Source of the DNA: a virus
Direction: 5' to 3' (one strand)
DNA length: 39,050 nucleotides
IMG/VR virus record: IMGVR_UViG_3300046837_000067
Coordinates: 1-39,050 of that record
Below the pieces are notes generated by a model, which was not told where the DNA came from, made no database searches, and saw only the letters and a list, made by a program, of their open reading frames with translations. The first letter of the stretch is position 1. Every line of letters starts with the position of its first letter. Below, in pieces: positions 24,620-32,088 of the stretch. The translations under genes and the position numbers were made by a program.

Positions 24620-25585
24620 TTAGAAGCCGTAGTCGGGATTGAACGGACCGTTCGTCCACAGCGGACGCTGTGCGTCACCGACCTCCATCTGAGAGATCAG
24701 GCGCTTGTCCTCGTCCTCGGAGATTTCCTCGTCGGACACCATCGCGTTCTCCATCCCTGCACCTGCTTCCTTGACATAAGCATCAGGAGCGTCCTGTGCA
24801 CGTTTGGTGCGGAGCAGGATCGAGCGGCAGAGGTCGAGAAACTTGTACAGGTACATGTCGTTCATGTCGAGCGGATCGCTCAGGGCATTCAGCTTGCGGT
24901 AGTACGTGACTTGCAACACGTCATTCGCCGAGGGAATGCGGTACACACGGAGCCGCTTGGTTCCGAAGTTCTCAGTGTTCGGACTCACCGTATTGAAGAT
25001 TGTGTACGCCTCAACAAGGCCCTGCACCGTGCTCGACAGTGTGCGTCGGTTCCAGAAGCGGGGACGAATGAACTCGATCGGCCATTGGGCCTTTGAGGTG
25101 AGACGCGCCATGTAAGGCTTCCACAGATCGAGCGGGAGGTTGTAATCCTGCACACCGACGAGGAGTGGGATGTCCGTGCTGGTCATCGTCATCGTGATGT
25201 TGCCTGTGCTCGTACCGTTCTGATCCACCGTGAAGCTATTGACGTTTCCGTTCACGTCTCGTGTGTAACTAAGCACCGTGAGCGTCCCAGTGAAGTTCGC
25301 TGAGGCAGTCATCGTCATACCGACGTTGATGAAGTTCAAAGACCCTGACGCAACTGCCGGATCACTGGGTTCGTGAACGAGCCCGTTGCCGTTGTGAACA
25401 TGCGCCGAGAACGAAGGTTGGGCCACGGATGTGTCCTTGAGCGTATCCTCCCAGTCCTTGGCAGTCTGCCAGTCTGAGAAACCACGGATCAGCGCCTCTT
25501 CAGCAAGGTCCTGCACCTTCGGGTCGTTGGCACCGCCGATGATGCGGGAGATGTAGGTGCGGGCGTCAACTCTGCTGATACTCAT
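24620..25585 (-). CDS. Tail adaptor/tubular protein (T7 gp11-like)
   Basis: A 321-residue protein with a helical N-terminus (V-D-A-R-T-Y-I-S-R-I-I-G-G) and W-Q-T-A-K-D-W-E-D as in phage head-tail connector or tail-tube A proteins. A segment at about 75-135 is beta-rich, low-charge and looks like an inserted Ig-like domain (S-L-N-F-I-N-V-G-M-T-M). After it come Y-N-L-P and long helices. T7 gp11 is about 196 residues, so this is longer by roughly that insert. It precedes the nozzle-like gene, as in T7. ATG follows TAGGAG. Confidence 0.65.
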   Translation of the reverse strand: MSISRVDARTYISRIIGGANDPKVQDLAEEALIRGFSDWQTAKDWEDTLKDTSVAQPSFSAHVHNGNGLVHEPSDPAVASGSLNFINVGMTMTASANFTGTLTVLSYTRDVNGNVNSFTVDQNGTSTGNITMTMTSTDIPLLVGVQDYNLPLDLWKPYMARLTSKAQWPIEFIRPRFWNRRTLSSTVQGLVEAYTIFNTVSPNTENFGTKRLRVYRIPSANDVLQVTYYRKLNALSDPLDMNDMYLYKFLDLCRSILLRTKRAQDAPDAYVKEAGAGMENAMVSDEEISEDEDKRLISQMEVGDAQRPLWTNGPFNPDYGF

Positions 25586-25594
25586 TGAACTCTC

Positions 25595-26893
25595 CTAGCG
25601 TGCCCTCGCGAGCCGCTTGATCTCTTGTGCAGTCGGAGCGACGATCTTCGGCTTGGTGTCCGTGCGTTCGCGCTTCTGACGTGCCCGCGTGTCCTCGTAG
25701 AACTCCGCGAGACCGGGCGTTGTGTGCTCTGGCTGCCTGTTCTCCAGCACCCACTTCTTGGCTCCAGCACCGAGGCGCTGGCGAAGTTGGGCATCCTCGA
25801 TCAAGAGGGACAGCTTCTGGACGAACTCAGCAGGGGTGTCGAAGAGGAGACCAGAAACACCATCCTTGATCTCTTTGTACGGTTCGGTGTTCTGTGCGAG
25901 TGTGGCTTCGGGTCGGGGCATGATCGACGCCTCGTACCACTTGATCGCTGACTTGCATCGGTTGAATGCGTTGTCCACGAGCGGGCAGAGGTTGATGTCT
26001 GCATTCAACAGGGTGCGGTAGAGCTTGTACGCCGGGTAGTCCACCCAGCTATGGTGCTCAACCTGTGCATCCGGGATCGCCTCGTGGATGAAGGGGAACC
26101 ACTCACCGAAGATGACCCACTTGACCTTCGGATACTTCATGGCAACTTCGTGGATCGCTGAACGGAGTGGGTACCAGTCCACGATGTGGGACGCGGAGCC
26201 CTGCCAGATGATTCGGACTTCATCGGGGTCATCACGCTGGACCTTGAATGGACAAGCGTAGTCCTTCAGCACAATCGTGTTCGGGTAGACGTGGACGTTC
26301 TTCTGACCGATCACGTCCCGGAAGTACGACGCGAGGGCCGGAGTTGAGACCGTGGCGCCATGGCAAGCCCGGATGATCTCGTGACGCACCTTCATCTGAT
26401 GGAGGTTGCGTGCGATGTCAAAGACGAACGGACCAGAGGTAGTCTCCAAGTCCGACCAGCAGCCATGCTTCTCACCCGTGTGGTCTGCCCACTCAAGCTG
26501 CATCCCGGGGACCAAGAGCTTCGCGTCAGGGTAGCCCCGGACACCAAGGTGGACGAAGGTGCTGTTGAACGGGTGAACGAAGTCGGTGTTGTCGTCCGTG
26601 TCGTAGATGAAAGCCGGAGGGACACGAAGCTCCCCATCCTTCATCGCCGGAGCCATGGCATTGATCGACTTGATCTTGTGCAGCGTGGCCTCACCCGCAA
26701 GGGAGTAGTACTGAATCACGTCGGCATGGAACATCGTCGCCATAGCCTCACGCTGGTTCTCACCCTTGTCCTCGTAGCTCTGGATACCGAAGAGGTCGAA
26801 GAGCGTGTTGAGAGGTGTGTTGATTCGGTAGTACTGACAGGCACCGGGGTTCTTCGCCTCGTTGCTCGTCCATACCCACAGTTTCTTGTCCAT
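25595..26893 (-). CDS. GT-B glycosyltransferase
   Basis: A 432-residue GT-B glycosyltransferase (group 1/GT4-like). The C-terminal part (residues about 310-365) carries the conserved K-W-Y-E-A-S, then E-P-Y-K-E-I-K-D-G-V-x-G-L-L-F-D-T-P, which is the nucleotide-sugar site of this class. The N-terminus has a YYRINTPL pattern, as in phage and host GTs that act on an unknown acceptor. It sits in the tail module after a small-protein cluster and before the tail adaptor, and its start site TAAGAAAGG includes the previous stop. It may glycosylate virion proteins, modified DNA or the cell surface. Confidence 0.85.
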   Translation of the reverse strand: MDKKLWVWTSNEAKNPGACQYYRINTPLNTLFDLFGIQSYEDKGENQREAMATMFHADVIQYYSLAGEATLHKIKSINAMAPAMKDGELRVPPAFIYDTDDNTDFVHPFNSTFVHLGVRGYPDAKLLVPGMQLEWADHTGEKHGCWSDLETTSGPFVFDIARNLHQMKVRHEIIRACHGATVSTPALASYFRDVIGQKNVHVYPNTIVLKDYACPFKVQRDDPDEVRIIWQGSASHIVDWYPLRSAIHEVAMKYPKVKWVIFGEWFPFIHEAIPDAQVEHHSWVDYPAYKLYRTLLNADINLCPLVDNAFNRCKSAIKWYEASIMPRPEATLAQNTEPYKEIKDGVSGLLFDTPAEFVQKLSLLIEDAQLRQRLGAGAKKWVLENRQPEHTTPGLAEFYEDTRARQKRERTDTKPKIVAPTAQEIKRLARAR

Positions 26894-26907
26894 TGGTTCG
26901 TCCTTTC

Positions 26908-27330
26908 TTAGACGAGACGCCGCTTGGTCCGCATGTCACACTCATAGCCATGTGCTTGCAGATACTCAACGAGGGTGTAGAAGAAGGGACGGTTGAGGAT
27001 GATGTTCCCACGCTCGTCCTCTTTGTAGAGAAGACCGTCGTGCATCGGGTCCCCGGTCTCCGGGTCGATCTTGGCGAACACTTCAAGGATCGCGGACCAG
27101 ACTGACGGGTCGATCTGTGCGACGTGCTGGAACTGGGTCCCGGGCGCGAAGTCCCTGAAGGCGTTCATCTGCCGTTCGATGTTGCGCTGTGCTACACGCG
27201 CCTCCTGCACGTCCATCAGACGTGGGACGTGCTGCGTGAGCACCTCCGGCTGGAGGATGCTGGCGAGCACTTTCAACTCGGCAGCATTCTCCCTGCGGAT
27301 GTAGGACATCTTGATGTCAGCGTTTGACAT
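26908..27330 (-). CDS. Hypothetical protein (late operon)
   Basis: A 140-residue protein that starts at ATG 27330 (MSNADIKMSY); a longer open frame upstream is an Arg-rich read-through of the preceding gene. The middle is helical and charged (MDVQEARVAQRNIERQM), and the C-terminus ends in R-T-K-R-R-L-V. Its start overlaps the previous gene by 14 nt. Its end is joined to the glycosyltransferase start. I do not recognise the family. Confidence 0.55.
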   Translation of the reverse strand: MSNADIKMSYIRRENAAELKVLASILQPEVLTQHVPRLMDVQEARVAQRNIERQMNAFRDFAPGTQFQHVAQIDPSVWSAILEVFAKIDPETGDPMHDGLLYKEDERGNIILNRPFFYTLVEYLQAHGYECDMRTKRRLV

Positions 27331-27490
27331 TGGGCTTTCTCGCTTTCTTGGGCGGTCCCATCTCCGGGTTCTGGAGGTCCGTATTCTCGGTGAGTTCCCG
27401 ACGCTTCGAGGGGGCCTTGCGACCCCCACGAAGGTCTTCTTTGTTGGCTCCCTTCCCGGGAGTCACACCATAGCTGTAACTGGTGTCCAT
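27317..27490 (-). CDS. Small basic protein (cluster member)
   Basis: A 57-residue protein starting MDTSYSYGVT and rich in Lys/Arg (about a quarter of residues), ending in K-P-N-V-K-R. It has Gly-Gly and Arg-rich patches (R-G-G-R-K) but no membrane segment or cysteines. It starts 3 nt after the stop of the next upstream gene and overlaps the 140-residue gene. It is likely translated with its neighbours. A role in binding DNA or RNA is only inferred from charge. Confidence 0.5.
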   Translation of the reverse strand: MDTSYSYGVTPGKGANKEDLRGGRKAPSKRRELTENTDLQNPEMGPPKKARKPNVKR

Positions 27491-27493
27491 CGG

Positions 27494-27712
27494 TTAGTCC
27501 GTGTCGCTCGCAGGCGGCTGCTTGTTGGCCTTGCGAGCCTTCTGCACAGCCTGTGCGGCGGTAGACTTGTTCTTGGCCTGCGCGACGTACGCACTCTCCG
27601 TCTTGTCCATCTTCGTGCCCGTGAGTGTGTTACTCAGGGCCGTGTCATCGACGGGCTCGATCGGAGCAGAGTAGTTGCCAGCACGAGCAGTCGCGAGATT
27701 CTTGCGTGCCAT
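27494..27712 (-). CDS. Small basic MARK-type protein
   Basis: A 72-residue protein beginning MARKNLATARAGNYS. It shares the M-A-R-K start with its neighbours. The rest is polar, Ala/Lys-rich (residues 45-65 form a basic helix). There is a 2-nt gap from the upstream gene. Its site is weak (GAAGGGG), so coupling to upstream translation is likely. Function unknown. Confidence 0.55.
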   Translation of the reverse strand: MARKNLATARAGNYSAPIEPVDDTALSNTLTGTKMDKTESAYVAQAKNKSTAAQAVQKARKANKQPPASDTD

Positions 27713-27714
27713 GG

Positions 27715-27891
27715 TTACCCCTTCACGCGCTTCAGGTGTGAGTTGGCTTTCTTCGCAGACGCTGAAGCCTTACGGGTGGACGCAGCGATCATCGCCTTGC
27801 CTGCTTCGAGGCTTTCGCCCTCGCCCGCTGCGGCCTGTTCTGCTGCCTTCTCGAAGCCAATGTGGCGCTTCGCTGGGTTGTGACGAGCCAT
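27715..27891 (-). CDS. Small basic MARH-type protein
   Basis: A 58-residue protein beginning MARHNPAKRHIGF. It is basic, and its Ala-rich middle ends in a Lys-rich tail (S-H-L-K-R-V-K-G). It starts 1 nt after the stop of the next gene upstream, after GGGAG. It is too small for strong family assignment. Together with the similar neighbours it looks like a run of one family or of proteins with a shared N-terminal feature. Confidence 0.5.
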   Translation of the reverse strand: MARHNPAKRHIGFEKAAEQAAAGEGESLEAGKAMIAASTRKASASAKKANSHLKRVKG

Positions 27892-27892
27892 G

Positions 27893-28042
27893 TTACTTGG
27901 CTCCCTTGCGGAGCTTGGACTTGGCGTTGTCAGCTTTCGTGGCCTTCAACTCCTGTTCGCGTTCCGCGATGGGCTCACCAGCCTCTTCGGCTGCGGAGTC
28001 CGGCGTCACTTCTCCACGTTCTTTGATCTTCTTGCGTGCCAC
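27893..28042 (-). CDS. Small basic MARK-type protein with GTG start
   Basis: A 49-residue protein beginning MARKKIKERGEV. The start is GTG, which overlaps the upstream TAG by one base (TAGTG), and GGAGGTG lies upstream. It is highly charged, with a Lys/Glu-rich helix and K-L-R-K-G-A-K tail. Function unknown. Confidence 0.48.
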   Translation of the reverse strand: MARKKIKERGEVTPDSAAEEAGEPIAEREQELKATKADNAKSKLRKGAK

Positions 28043-28248
28043 TAGACACCTCCCTTACTCGGCTTCATCACCGGTACGGTATTGATCTTCGGGGCTTTCG
28101 GCACTGCACGAGCATTCGTAGAGACGAACGAGTTCGCAGCACGGCGGCCCAACATTGCTCCCGCATCAGCGAGAGGCTTTCCAGCCGGGGTCTTCATGAC
28201 CGGCGCGATGAGTGGCCGCTGTTTCGCGGCGTTCTTACGGGCAGCCAT
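28042..28248 (-). CDS. Small basic MAARK-type protein
   Basis: A 68-residue protein beginning MAARKNAAKQRPL, basic throughout and rich in Pro, Ala and Lys (for example K-P-S-K-G-G-V at the end). It begins 1 nt after the upstream stop. No cysteines or membrane span. Its N-terminal MAARKN matches the MARKN of the gene at 27712, which suggests a common signal or shared ancestry. Function unknown. Confidence 0.5.
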   Translation of the reverse strand: MAARKNAAKQRPLIAPVMKTPAGKPLADAGAMLGRRAANSFVSTNARAVPKAPKINTVPVMKPSKGGV

Positions 28249-28249
28249 C

Positions 28250-28510
28250 TTACTTCTTCCCCTTGCTCGCTGCCTTGAAGTGGGCATGCAGAGCATCGAC
28301 GTGAGCCTTGGCCGCTGCCACTTCAGGCGATTCCTGTTGCTGGAGTTCAGCAGGCAGGAGGTTCTCGCCCTCGCTGGGCATCGGCTTCCGCACCTTGTTG
28401 CCGAGAGCGTAGAGCGCACTGTGCATCTCGCTCAACTTCTTCTCATGTGGGCTCTGCTCCGGCACAGAGATCATGCCTCGGGAAACCGAGGCTCTCTTCC
28501 GGCCAGCCAT
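28250..28510 (-). CDS. Small basic MAGRK-type protein
   Basis: An 86-residue protein beginning MAGRKRASVSRG. A helical middle (residues 22-42) is followed by an acidic Gln/Glu part and a Lys-rich end (A-S-K-G-K-K). ATG overlaps the upstream stop by one base (TAATG). It shares the N-terminus with MAGRRSP at 31670. Function unknown; it is likely a minor virion protein. Confidence 0.52.
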   Translation of the reverse strand: MAGRKRASVSRGMISVPEQSPHEKKLSEMHSALYALGNKVRKPMPSEGENLLPAELQQQESPEVAAAKAHVDALHAHFKAASKGKK

Positions 28511-28809
28511 TAGCGTGCGCCGGGCTTCGCCGGATACGGGTCGGCACCACCACCGGACGCCTTGTTGCGCCGGTCTCCCATGTCAGGGAGCGTGATGGGC
28601 TGCTTGCCATAGGACCCGGGCATCGACGGGTTGTCCCCGCAGGGCCACTTGTCCTCGTCCTCGACAGTGCCGAGAACCGGCTCGATGTGATCGTGCGTCG
28701 GCGAGGGCAGAGACTCCTTCCCACTCATGTCCGGCACGCTGCCCTCGCTGCCGGGCATATGGGGCTCAACAGGCTTGTCCCAGTTCGGGATCGGTTGAAG
28801 CAAACTCAT
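28510..28809 (-). CDS. Hypothetical Pro/Gly-rich small protein
   Basis: A 99-residue protein beginning MSLLQPIPNWDKP. The ATG is set at 28809 because AAGGAG lies 6 nt upstream; a TTG two codons further up has no better site. It is rich in Pro, Gly, Asp and has no cysteine pairs or membrane segment. It lies just downstream of the capsid gene block, so it may be a minor head protein. No family is recognised. Confidence 0.5.
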   Translation of the reverse strand: MSLLQPIPNWDKPVEPHMPGSEGSVPDMSGKESLPSPTHDHIEPVLGTVEDEDKWPCGDNPSMPGSYGKQPITLPDMGDRRNKASGGGADPYPAKPGAR

Positions 28810-28827
28810 GTGCAACTCCTTCGCGAC

Positions 28828-29043
28828 TTAGCCGCGATTTCTGAGGTCTTTCCCGTCAGCGAACGGAGGCATCGAGAACGCGGGAGCGTCACCCTGCGAC
28901 TGCCCGTTGTTCTCCGCGTCCTTCGTATCGAAGTTCAGCGCATCGATGAACTCGGGAGGATTGCTGCTGATTGCGAAGCCGTCGATCGGGGGGACTGGAC
29001 CGTTCCCGTCGTGGCTCTTCTTGACGTACCCACCACTTCCCAT
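28828..29043 (-). CDS. Small hypothetical protein
   Basis: A 71-residue Gly/Asn/Asp-rich protein beginning MGSGGYVKKSHDG. GGAGG lies 4 nt before this ATG. A longer form from 29061 would start with TTG inside the hairpin region. It is probably disordered and may be a head-associated protein. It is the first gene after the hairpin that follows the capsid gene. Confidence 0.48.
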   Translation of the reverse strand: MGSGGYVKKSHDGNGPVPPIDGFAISSNPPEFIDALNFDTKDAENNGQSQGDAPAFSMPPFADGKDLRNRG

Positions 29044-29057
29044 ATTGCCTCCGTGGT

Positions 29058-29086
29058 ACAAAGAGGGGAGCCCGAAGGCCCCCCTC
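29058..29086 (-). terminator. Stable cUUCGg hairpin after the capsid gene (attenuator or weak terminator)
   Basis: On the minus strand GAGGGGGGCC pairs with GGCTCCCCTC over 10 bp (one G-T pair) around a TTCG loop closed by C-G, one of the most stable tetraloops. It is followed by TTTGT, which is a weak U-tract. It sits 25 nt after the capsid stop, so it may cut transcript level for later genes or protect the capsid mRNA. Confidence 0.68.
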
Positions 29087-29110
29087 CCGTTACCGCAGTT
29101 ACGTCACTGT

Positions 29111-30142
29111 TTAGGTGACGGAACTCTTGTTGTTCACAGCCAGCATGCGGCCGTTCGCCTTCTCGTTGAGGACTTCGAGGGTGACCTCGCCGACCACGAT
29201 ACCGGCAACCGAGTCGCCACGCTTCCCGACAAGCTGGTGCGTCATCGGACGCAGCCACGCGAGGCGGTTCATGTTGCGCTGGAGGAAGAACATCTGGCCG
29301 CCCGTCGCCGTTGCACTGGCCGTAGCAGTCGTGAGGTTCGTGGACTCCGGCACCCAACGATCGAGGACAACCTGAATCAGACCGAAGTCCGAGTCATAGA
29401 AGTCGATCGCCGACACCAGCTTCTTGTCCACCGCCGCGATGTTGCGCGCGTGAGGCTGACCAGCCGCCGCACCGGGAACGGTGAACGCGCTGACCTGACG
29501 CTTGATCTTCGGGGACACATAGACCTGCTCCGGATTACCGCCAGAGCGGTAAATCTGTTCGAGCATGTCGTTGAAGTCGCCCGCCGAAAGCTGACCATCC
29601 GCCGCCGTGGTACCAACCGTGGTGCCGCCCGCGTTGGTACCCGCGAGGCCCGTGTTGGTCACGATGAACGACTGGAAGCTCTTGAACACACGCTGGGTGG
29701 CAGAAGCGCCCGTCGCGGTCGTGAGAGCCGCGAAGACCATCTTCTCCAGCTTGATCGCGAGTCGCTTCGTCGCCTTCTGGATTTCGTAGGCATAGGCATC
29801 CTTGAAGCCAGCAGAATCGACAGCGCGCTGGGTCTCGGAAACACCGATGTCCTGACGGAGGATCGCAGTGACGTTGAACTCACGGTTCGGCGTGGTGCTG
29901 GTGTCGTATGCGTAATCCGCACCTTCAACAGCACTCGACGTGTCCACGGTACCGAGGGTATCCTGAAGCCACTGGTGGTAGACGTGCTGGCACGCCACCT
30001 TCGGGGCCTGAGAAACCCACGGGGTATCCCAAGGATCGACATTCACGATCTGATCGAGAAGGTCTTCCTTGTTGACGCCTGAGCCCGGCGAGATGCCGAA
30101 CTTATAGACGCCCGCATTTCCAATAGGAGTCGAACCCGGCAT
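29111..30142 (-). CDS. Major capsid protein (SU10/DUF5309-like)
   Basis: A 343-residue protein. The N-terminal stretch (residues about 30-70: V-N-V-D-P-W-D-T-P-W-V-S, then a W-Q-D-T segment) and the middle helix R-Q-D-I-G-V-S-E-T-Q match the SU10-type HK97-fold capsid family (DUF5309). The C-terminus has L-A-W-L-R-P and G-E-V-T-L-E-V-L-N. It builds the icosahedral shell. ATG follows TAGGAGGTC. It lies after the scaffold-like gene and is followed by a stable hairpin. Confidence 0.85.
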   Translation of the reverse strand: MPGSTPIGNAGVYKFGISPGSGVNKEDLLDQIVNVDPWDTPWVSQAPKVACQHVYHQWLQDTLGTVDTSSAVEGADYAYDTSTTPNREFNVTAILRQDIGVSETQRAVDSAGFKDAYAYEIQKATKRLAIKLEKMVFAALTTATGASATQRVFKSFQSFIVTNTGLAGTNAGGTTVGTTAADGQLSAGDFNDMLEQIYRSGGNPEQVYVSPKIKRQVSAFTVPGAAAGQPHARNIAAVDKKLVSAIDFYDSDFGLIQVVLDRWVPESTNLTTATASATATGGQMFFLQRNMNRLAWLRPMTHQLVGKRGDSVAGIVVGEVTLEVLNEKANGRMLAVNNKSSVT

Positions 30143-30257
30143 GGGTATTGACCTCCTACCGATCTCTGGTTATGTACGGCTGCCTGCGCGGGCAGGGCTC
30201 CAGACGTAGACATAAGAGCAGAGGGGTATGTAAGGGTGGAACTTGTGATCCGCCTTT
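30143..30257 (-). promoter_or_regulatory. Capsid gene leader with hairpin
   Basis: A 115-nt gap holds no gene. On the minus strand CTGCC-cgcgca-GGCAG forms a hairpin about 50-70 nt before the capsid start, and TAGGAGGTC follows close to the ATG. The scaffold stop TAG fuses with AAAGG, but no start codon sits in range. I see no convincing -35/-10 pair, so this is a leader or processing region, possibly with a non-consensus promoter. Confidence 0.4.
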
Positions 30258-31415
30258 CTAGTCGAACAGCGGACCGGTGAGGTCCTTACCGATCGTCAGA
30301 GCCCGCCACCGGACACCAAGACCCGTGGCATTCATCTCACGGGCTGCGGAGGCGATTTCGCCCTCGCTGGGGCCGACGTTGGGTGACTCATGAGTACCGG
30401 TAACGGAAGTGGCCGAGACGCCCGCTTGCTTTCGCGCGGCATCGACAGCCTCTCTGCGAACTTGCTCCTGTGCTGCACCTTCGATTTCCCTCTTCTGTGC
30501 AGCAGCCTGCTCTTCGGTTGTCAGCGGCACCTCCGGGGGCAGGGTTCTCTCGAACGCCTCCCACGCGAGGGACGTGGCACCGATATGATCCCCCTGAGCA
30601 GACAAGGCGTGAACCGCCTTCGCGAGCACGGGATGGCTCTTAACGTACAAGCCCATCTCGTCAACGAAATCAACAGAGCGCGGGTAGGTAACAGCCATGT
30701 GCCTGTCAACCGCATTCCATAGTTCGTTCTGCTCCTGCGACGCTCTCTCGCGCGCATTGAGCTTTGCATCCACAAGCAGGTTGGCTTCGAGTCTGGACTG
30801 GTCGCTAATCCCGTCCATCAAAGCCACCATGTTCTCCGCGTCGAGCATTCCACCTTCCTCGGCGATCTTCGCGAGCACCTTCGCGAGTTTCTCACTCTTC
30901 ACGGGAGCCGCAGCCAGCGAAGCCGCAACCTCCGTGAGTGTGGTCGGAGCCGCAGCGGGGGCTGCTGCGGGTGATGTGACGACGGCTGCGGTACCCGCGC
31001 GGAGGTCCGAGAGTTCCTTCTCCAGAGCCGCATTGCGCGTGAACGCTTCCTTCGCCATGTTGACGACGTTGCCGACACCCTTGACCAGTTCGGACTTGGA
31101 CGTATACTTGCCCGCGTACTTGCCGGTTGCAGGATCACGAAGCGACTCCCAGTCGATCGTGTCTGCGGGTGCTTTCGCAACTTCCTCACCCTTCGGAGCA
31201 GATGCGGGATCGGGGGTAGTCCCCTTCGCAACGACTGCCTCGGGAGTTGGTGCCTCGCCCGGCGCCGGGTTGTCCGTCTTCGGGGCGAGAGGGGGTGGAG
31301 TCCCCTGCTGCCAGCCATGGGCTTCCATGACCTCCACAACTTCAGGTCCAACGATGTTGTCTGCGATGCTACGCAGGAGCTTCTGGTCAGCTTCGGTGTT
31401 GCCGTAGGCACTCAT
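30258..31415 (-). CDS. Scaffold-like protein
   Basis: A 385-residue protein immediately before the capsid gene in transcription order. Its N-terminal third is Pro/Ala/Glu-rich and disordered (residues 40-85), followed by charged helices and a Glu/Gln-rich coiled part (about 280-340), like phage scaffolding proteins. It has no enzyme motif (no serine protease triad seen). The ATG lies 60 nt after the DUF6496-like gene starts its reading in the other direction of the operon order. Role inferred from position and composition. Confidence 0.55.
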   Translation of the reverse strand: MSAYGNTEADQKLLRSIADNIVGPEVVEVMEAHGWQQGTPPPLAPKTDNPAPGEAPTPEAVVAKGTTPDPASAPKGEEVAKAPADTIDWESLRDPATGKYAGKYTSKSELVKGVGNVVNMAKEAFTRNAALEKELSDLRAGTAAVVTSPAAAPAAAPTTLTEVAASLAAAPVKSEKLAKVLAKIAEEGGMLDAENMVALMDGISDQSRLEANLLVDAKLNARERASQEQNELWNAVDRHMAVTYPRSVDFVDEMGLYVKSHPVLAKAVHALSAQGDHIGATSLAWEAFERTLPPEVPLTTEEQAAAQKREIEGAAQEQVRREAVDAARKQAGVSATSVTGTHESPNVGPSEGEIASAAREMNATGLGVRWRALTIGKDLTGPLFD

Positions 31416-31475
31416 GTGATACCCTTTTGCCCTCGCGGGCGCTCGCTGTGGGTTGTCCAGTCAACGAGGTTGGTG

Positions 31476-31670
31476 CTACTTGTCGTAACCTCCGGCGTTC
31501 TCCTTCTTCTGTTCGGAGATGCCAATCGCGACCGCCTGCTTGGGGTTCGTGACGAGCTTGCCAGTCTTGCTCCCTGAGTGGAGTTCCTTATGCTTGAACT
31601 CGTGCATAGCTTTCTCCACCTTGTTCACTCGGCCCTCAGCAACCTTGACCGGTGACCTGCGTCCAGCCAT
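31476..31670 (-). CDS. Small basic DUF6496-like protein
   Basis: A 64-residue protein beginning MAGRRSPVKVAEG. The segment V-M/A-M-H-E-F-K-H-K-E-L-H-S-G-S-K-x-G, then T-N-P-K-Q-A-V-A-I, matches the widespread phage DUF6496 pattern. Its function is not known. It lies between a 134-residue gene and the scaffold-like gene. Its start shares MA-x-R with the cluster at 27494-28510. ATG is 1 nt after the upstream stop, so it is coupled. Confidence 0.7.
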   Translation of the reverse strand: MAGRRSPVKVAEGRVNKVEKAMHEFKHKELHSGSKTGKLVTNPKQAVAIGISEQKKENAGGYDK

Positions 31671-31671
31671 C

Positions 31672-32076
31672 TTAGTAGTCCTCAGCCGGGTCATAGATGC
31701 CCGGCTCTGCGGGTTGAACGGTCTGGCCGGAATGTCTCACCAGTCCCTCTTCCCGCATCTGCTGGTACTGCTCGTTCGGCGTCCGCTCCACTTGTGAGCG
31801 TGCCATCCTCTCGATGCGCGTCTCATGGATCAGCTTCTCGAAGAGTTCGAGGAGCCCGTCGATCATGATGATGCCACCGCGAAGGAAATCCGAGGGGTAG
31901 CGTGTTTCGCGCTCCCCCGAGGGATCGAGCAGCAGTTTGTTGAGCGTGTCCCGTTGTCGCTTCAGGTACGGGGCGAAGTGATCACCGTACGCTGGTGAGT
32001 TCAGGACGAACTCGATGTGCCCGATCTCGTGGTCATCGAGTGACGCGAGATCGAGGATGTCCTTGAAGTCAGCCAT
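31672..32076 (-). CDS. Hypothetical late protein
   Basis: A 134-residue protein with a helical N-terminus (DILDLASLDDHEIGHIEF), then charged helices and a Pro/Glu-rich tail. It lies between the portal and the DUF6496-like gene. Its start follows TAGAAAGG, where TAG is the portal stop. No family is recognised. It might be a head-tail adaptor or scaffold accessory by position only. Confidence 0.55.
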   Translation of the reverse strand: MADFKDILDLASLDDHEIGHIEFVLNSPAYGDHFAPYLKRQRDTLNKLLLDPSGERETRYPSDFLRGGIIMIDGLLELFEKLIHETRIERMARSQVERTPNEQYQQMREEGLVRHSGQTVQPAEPGIYDPAEDY

Positions 32077-32088
32077 GGCACAGCCTTT

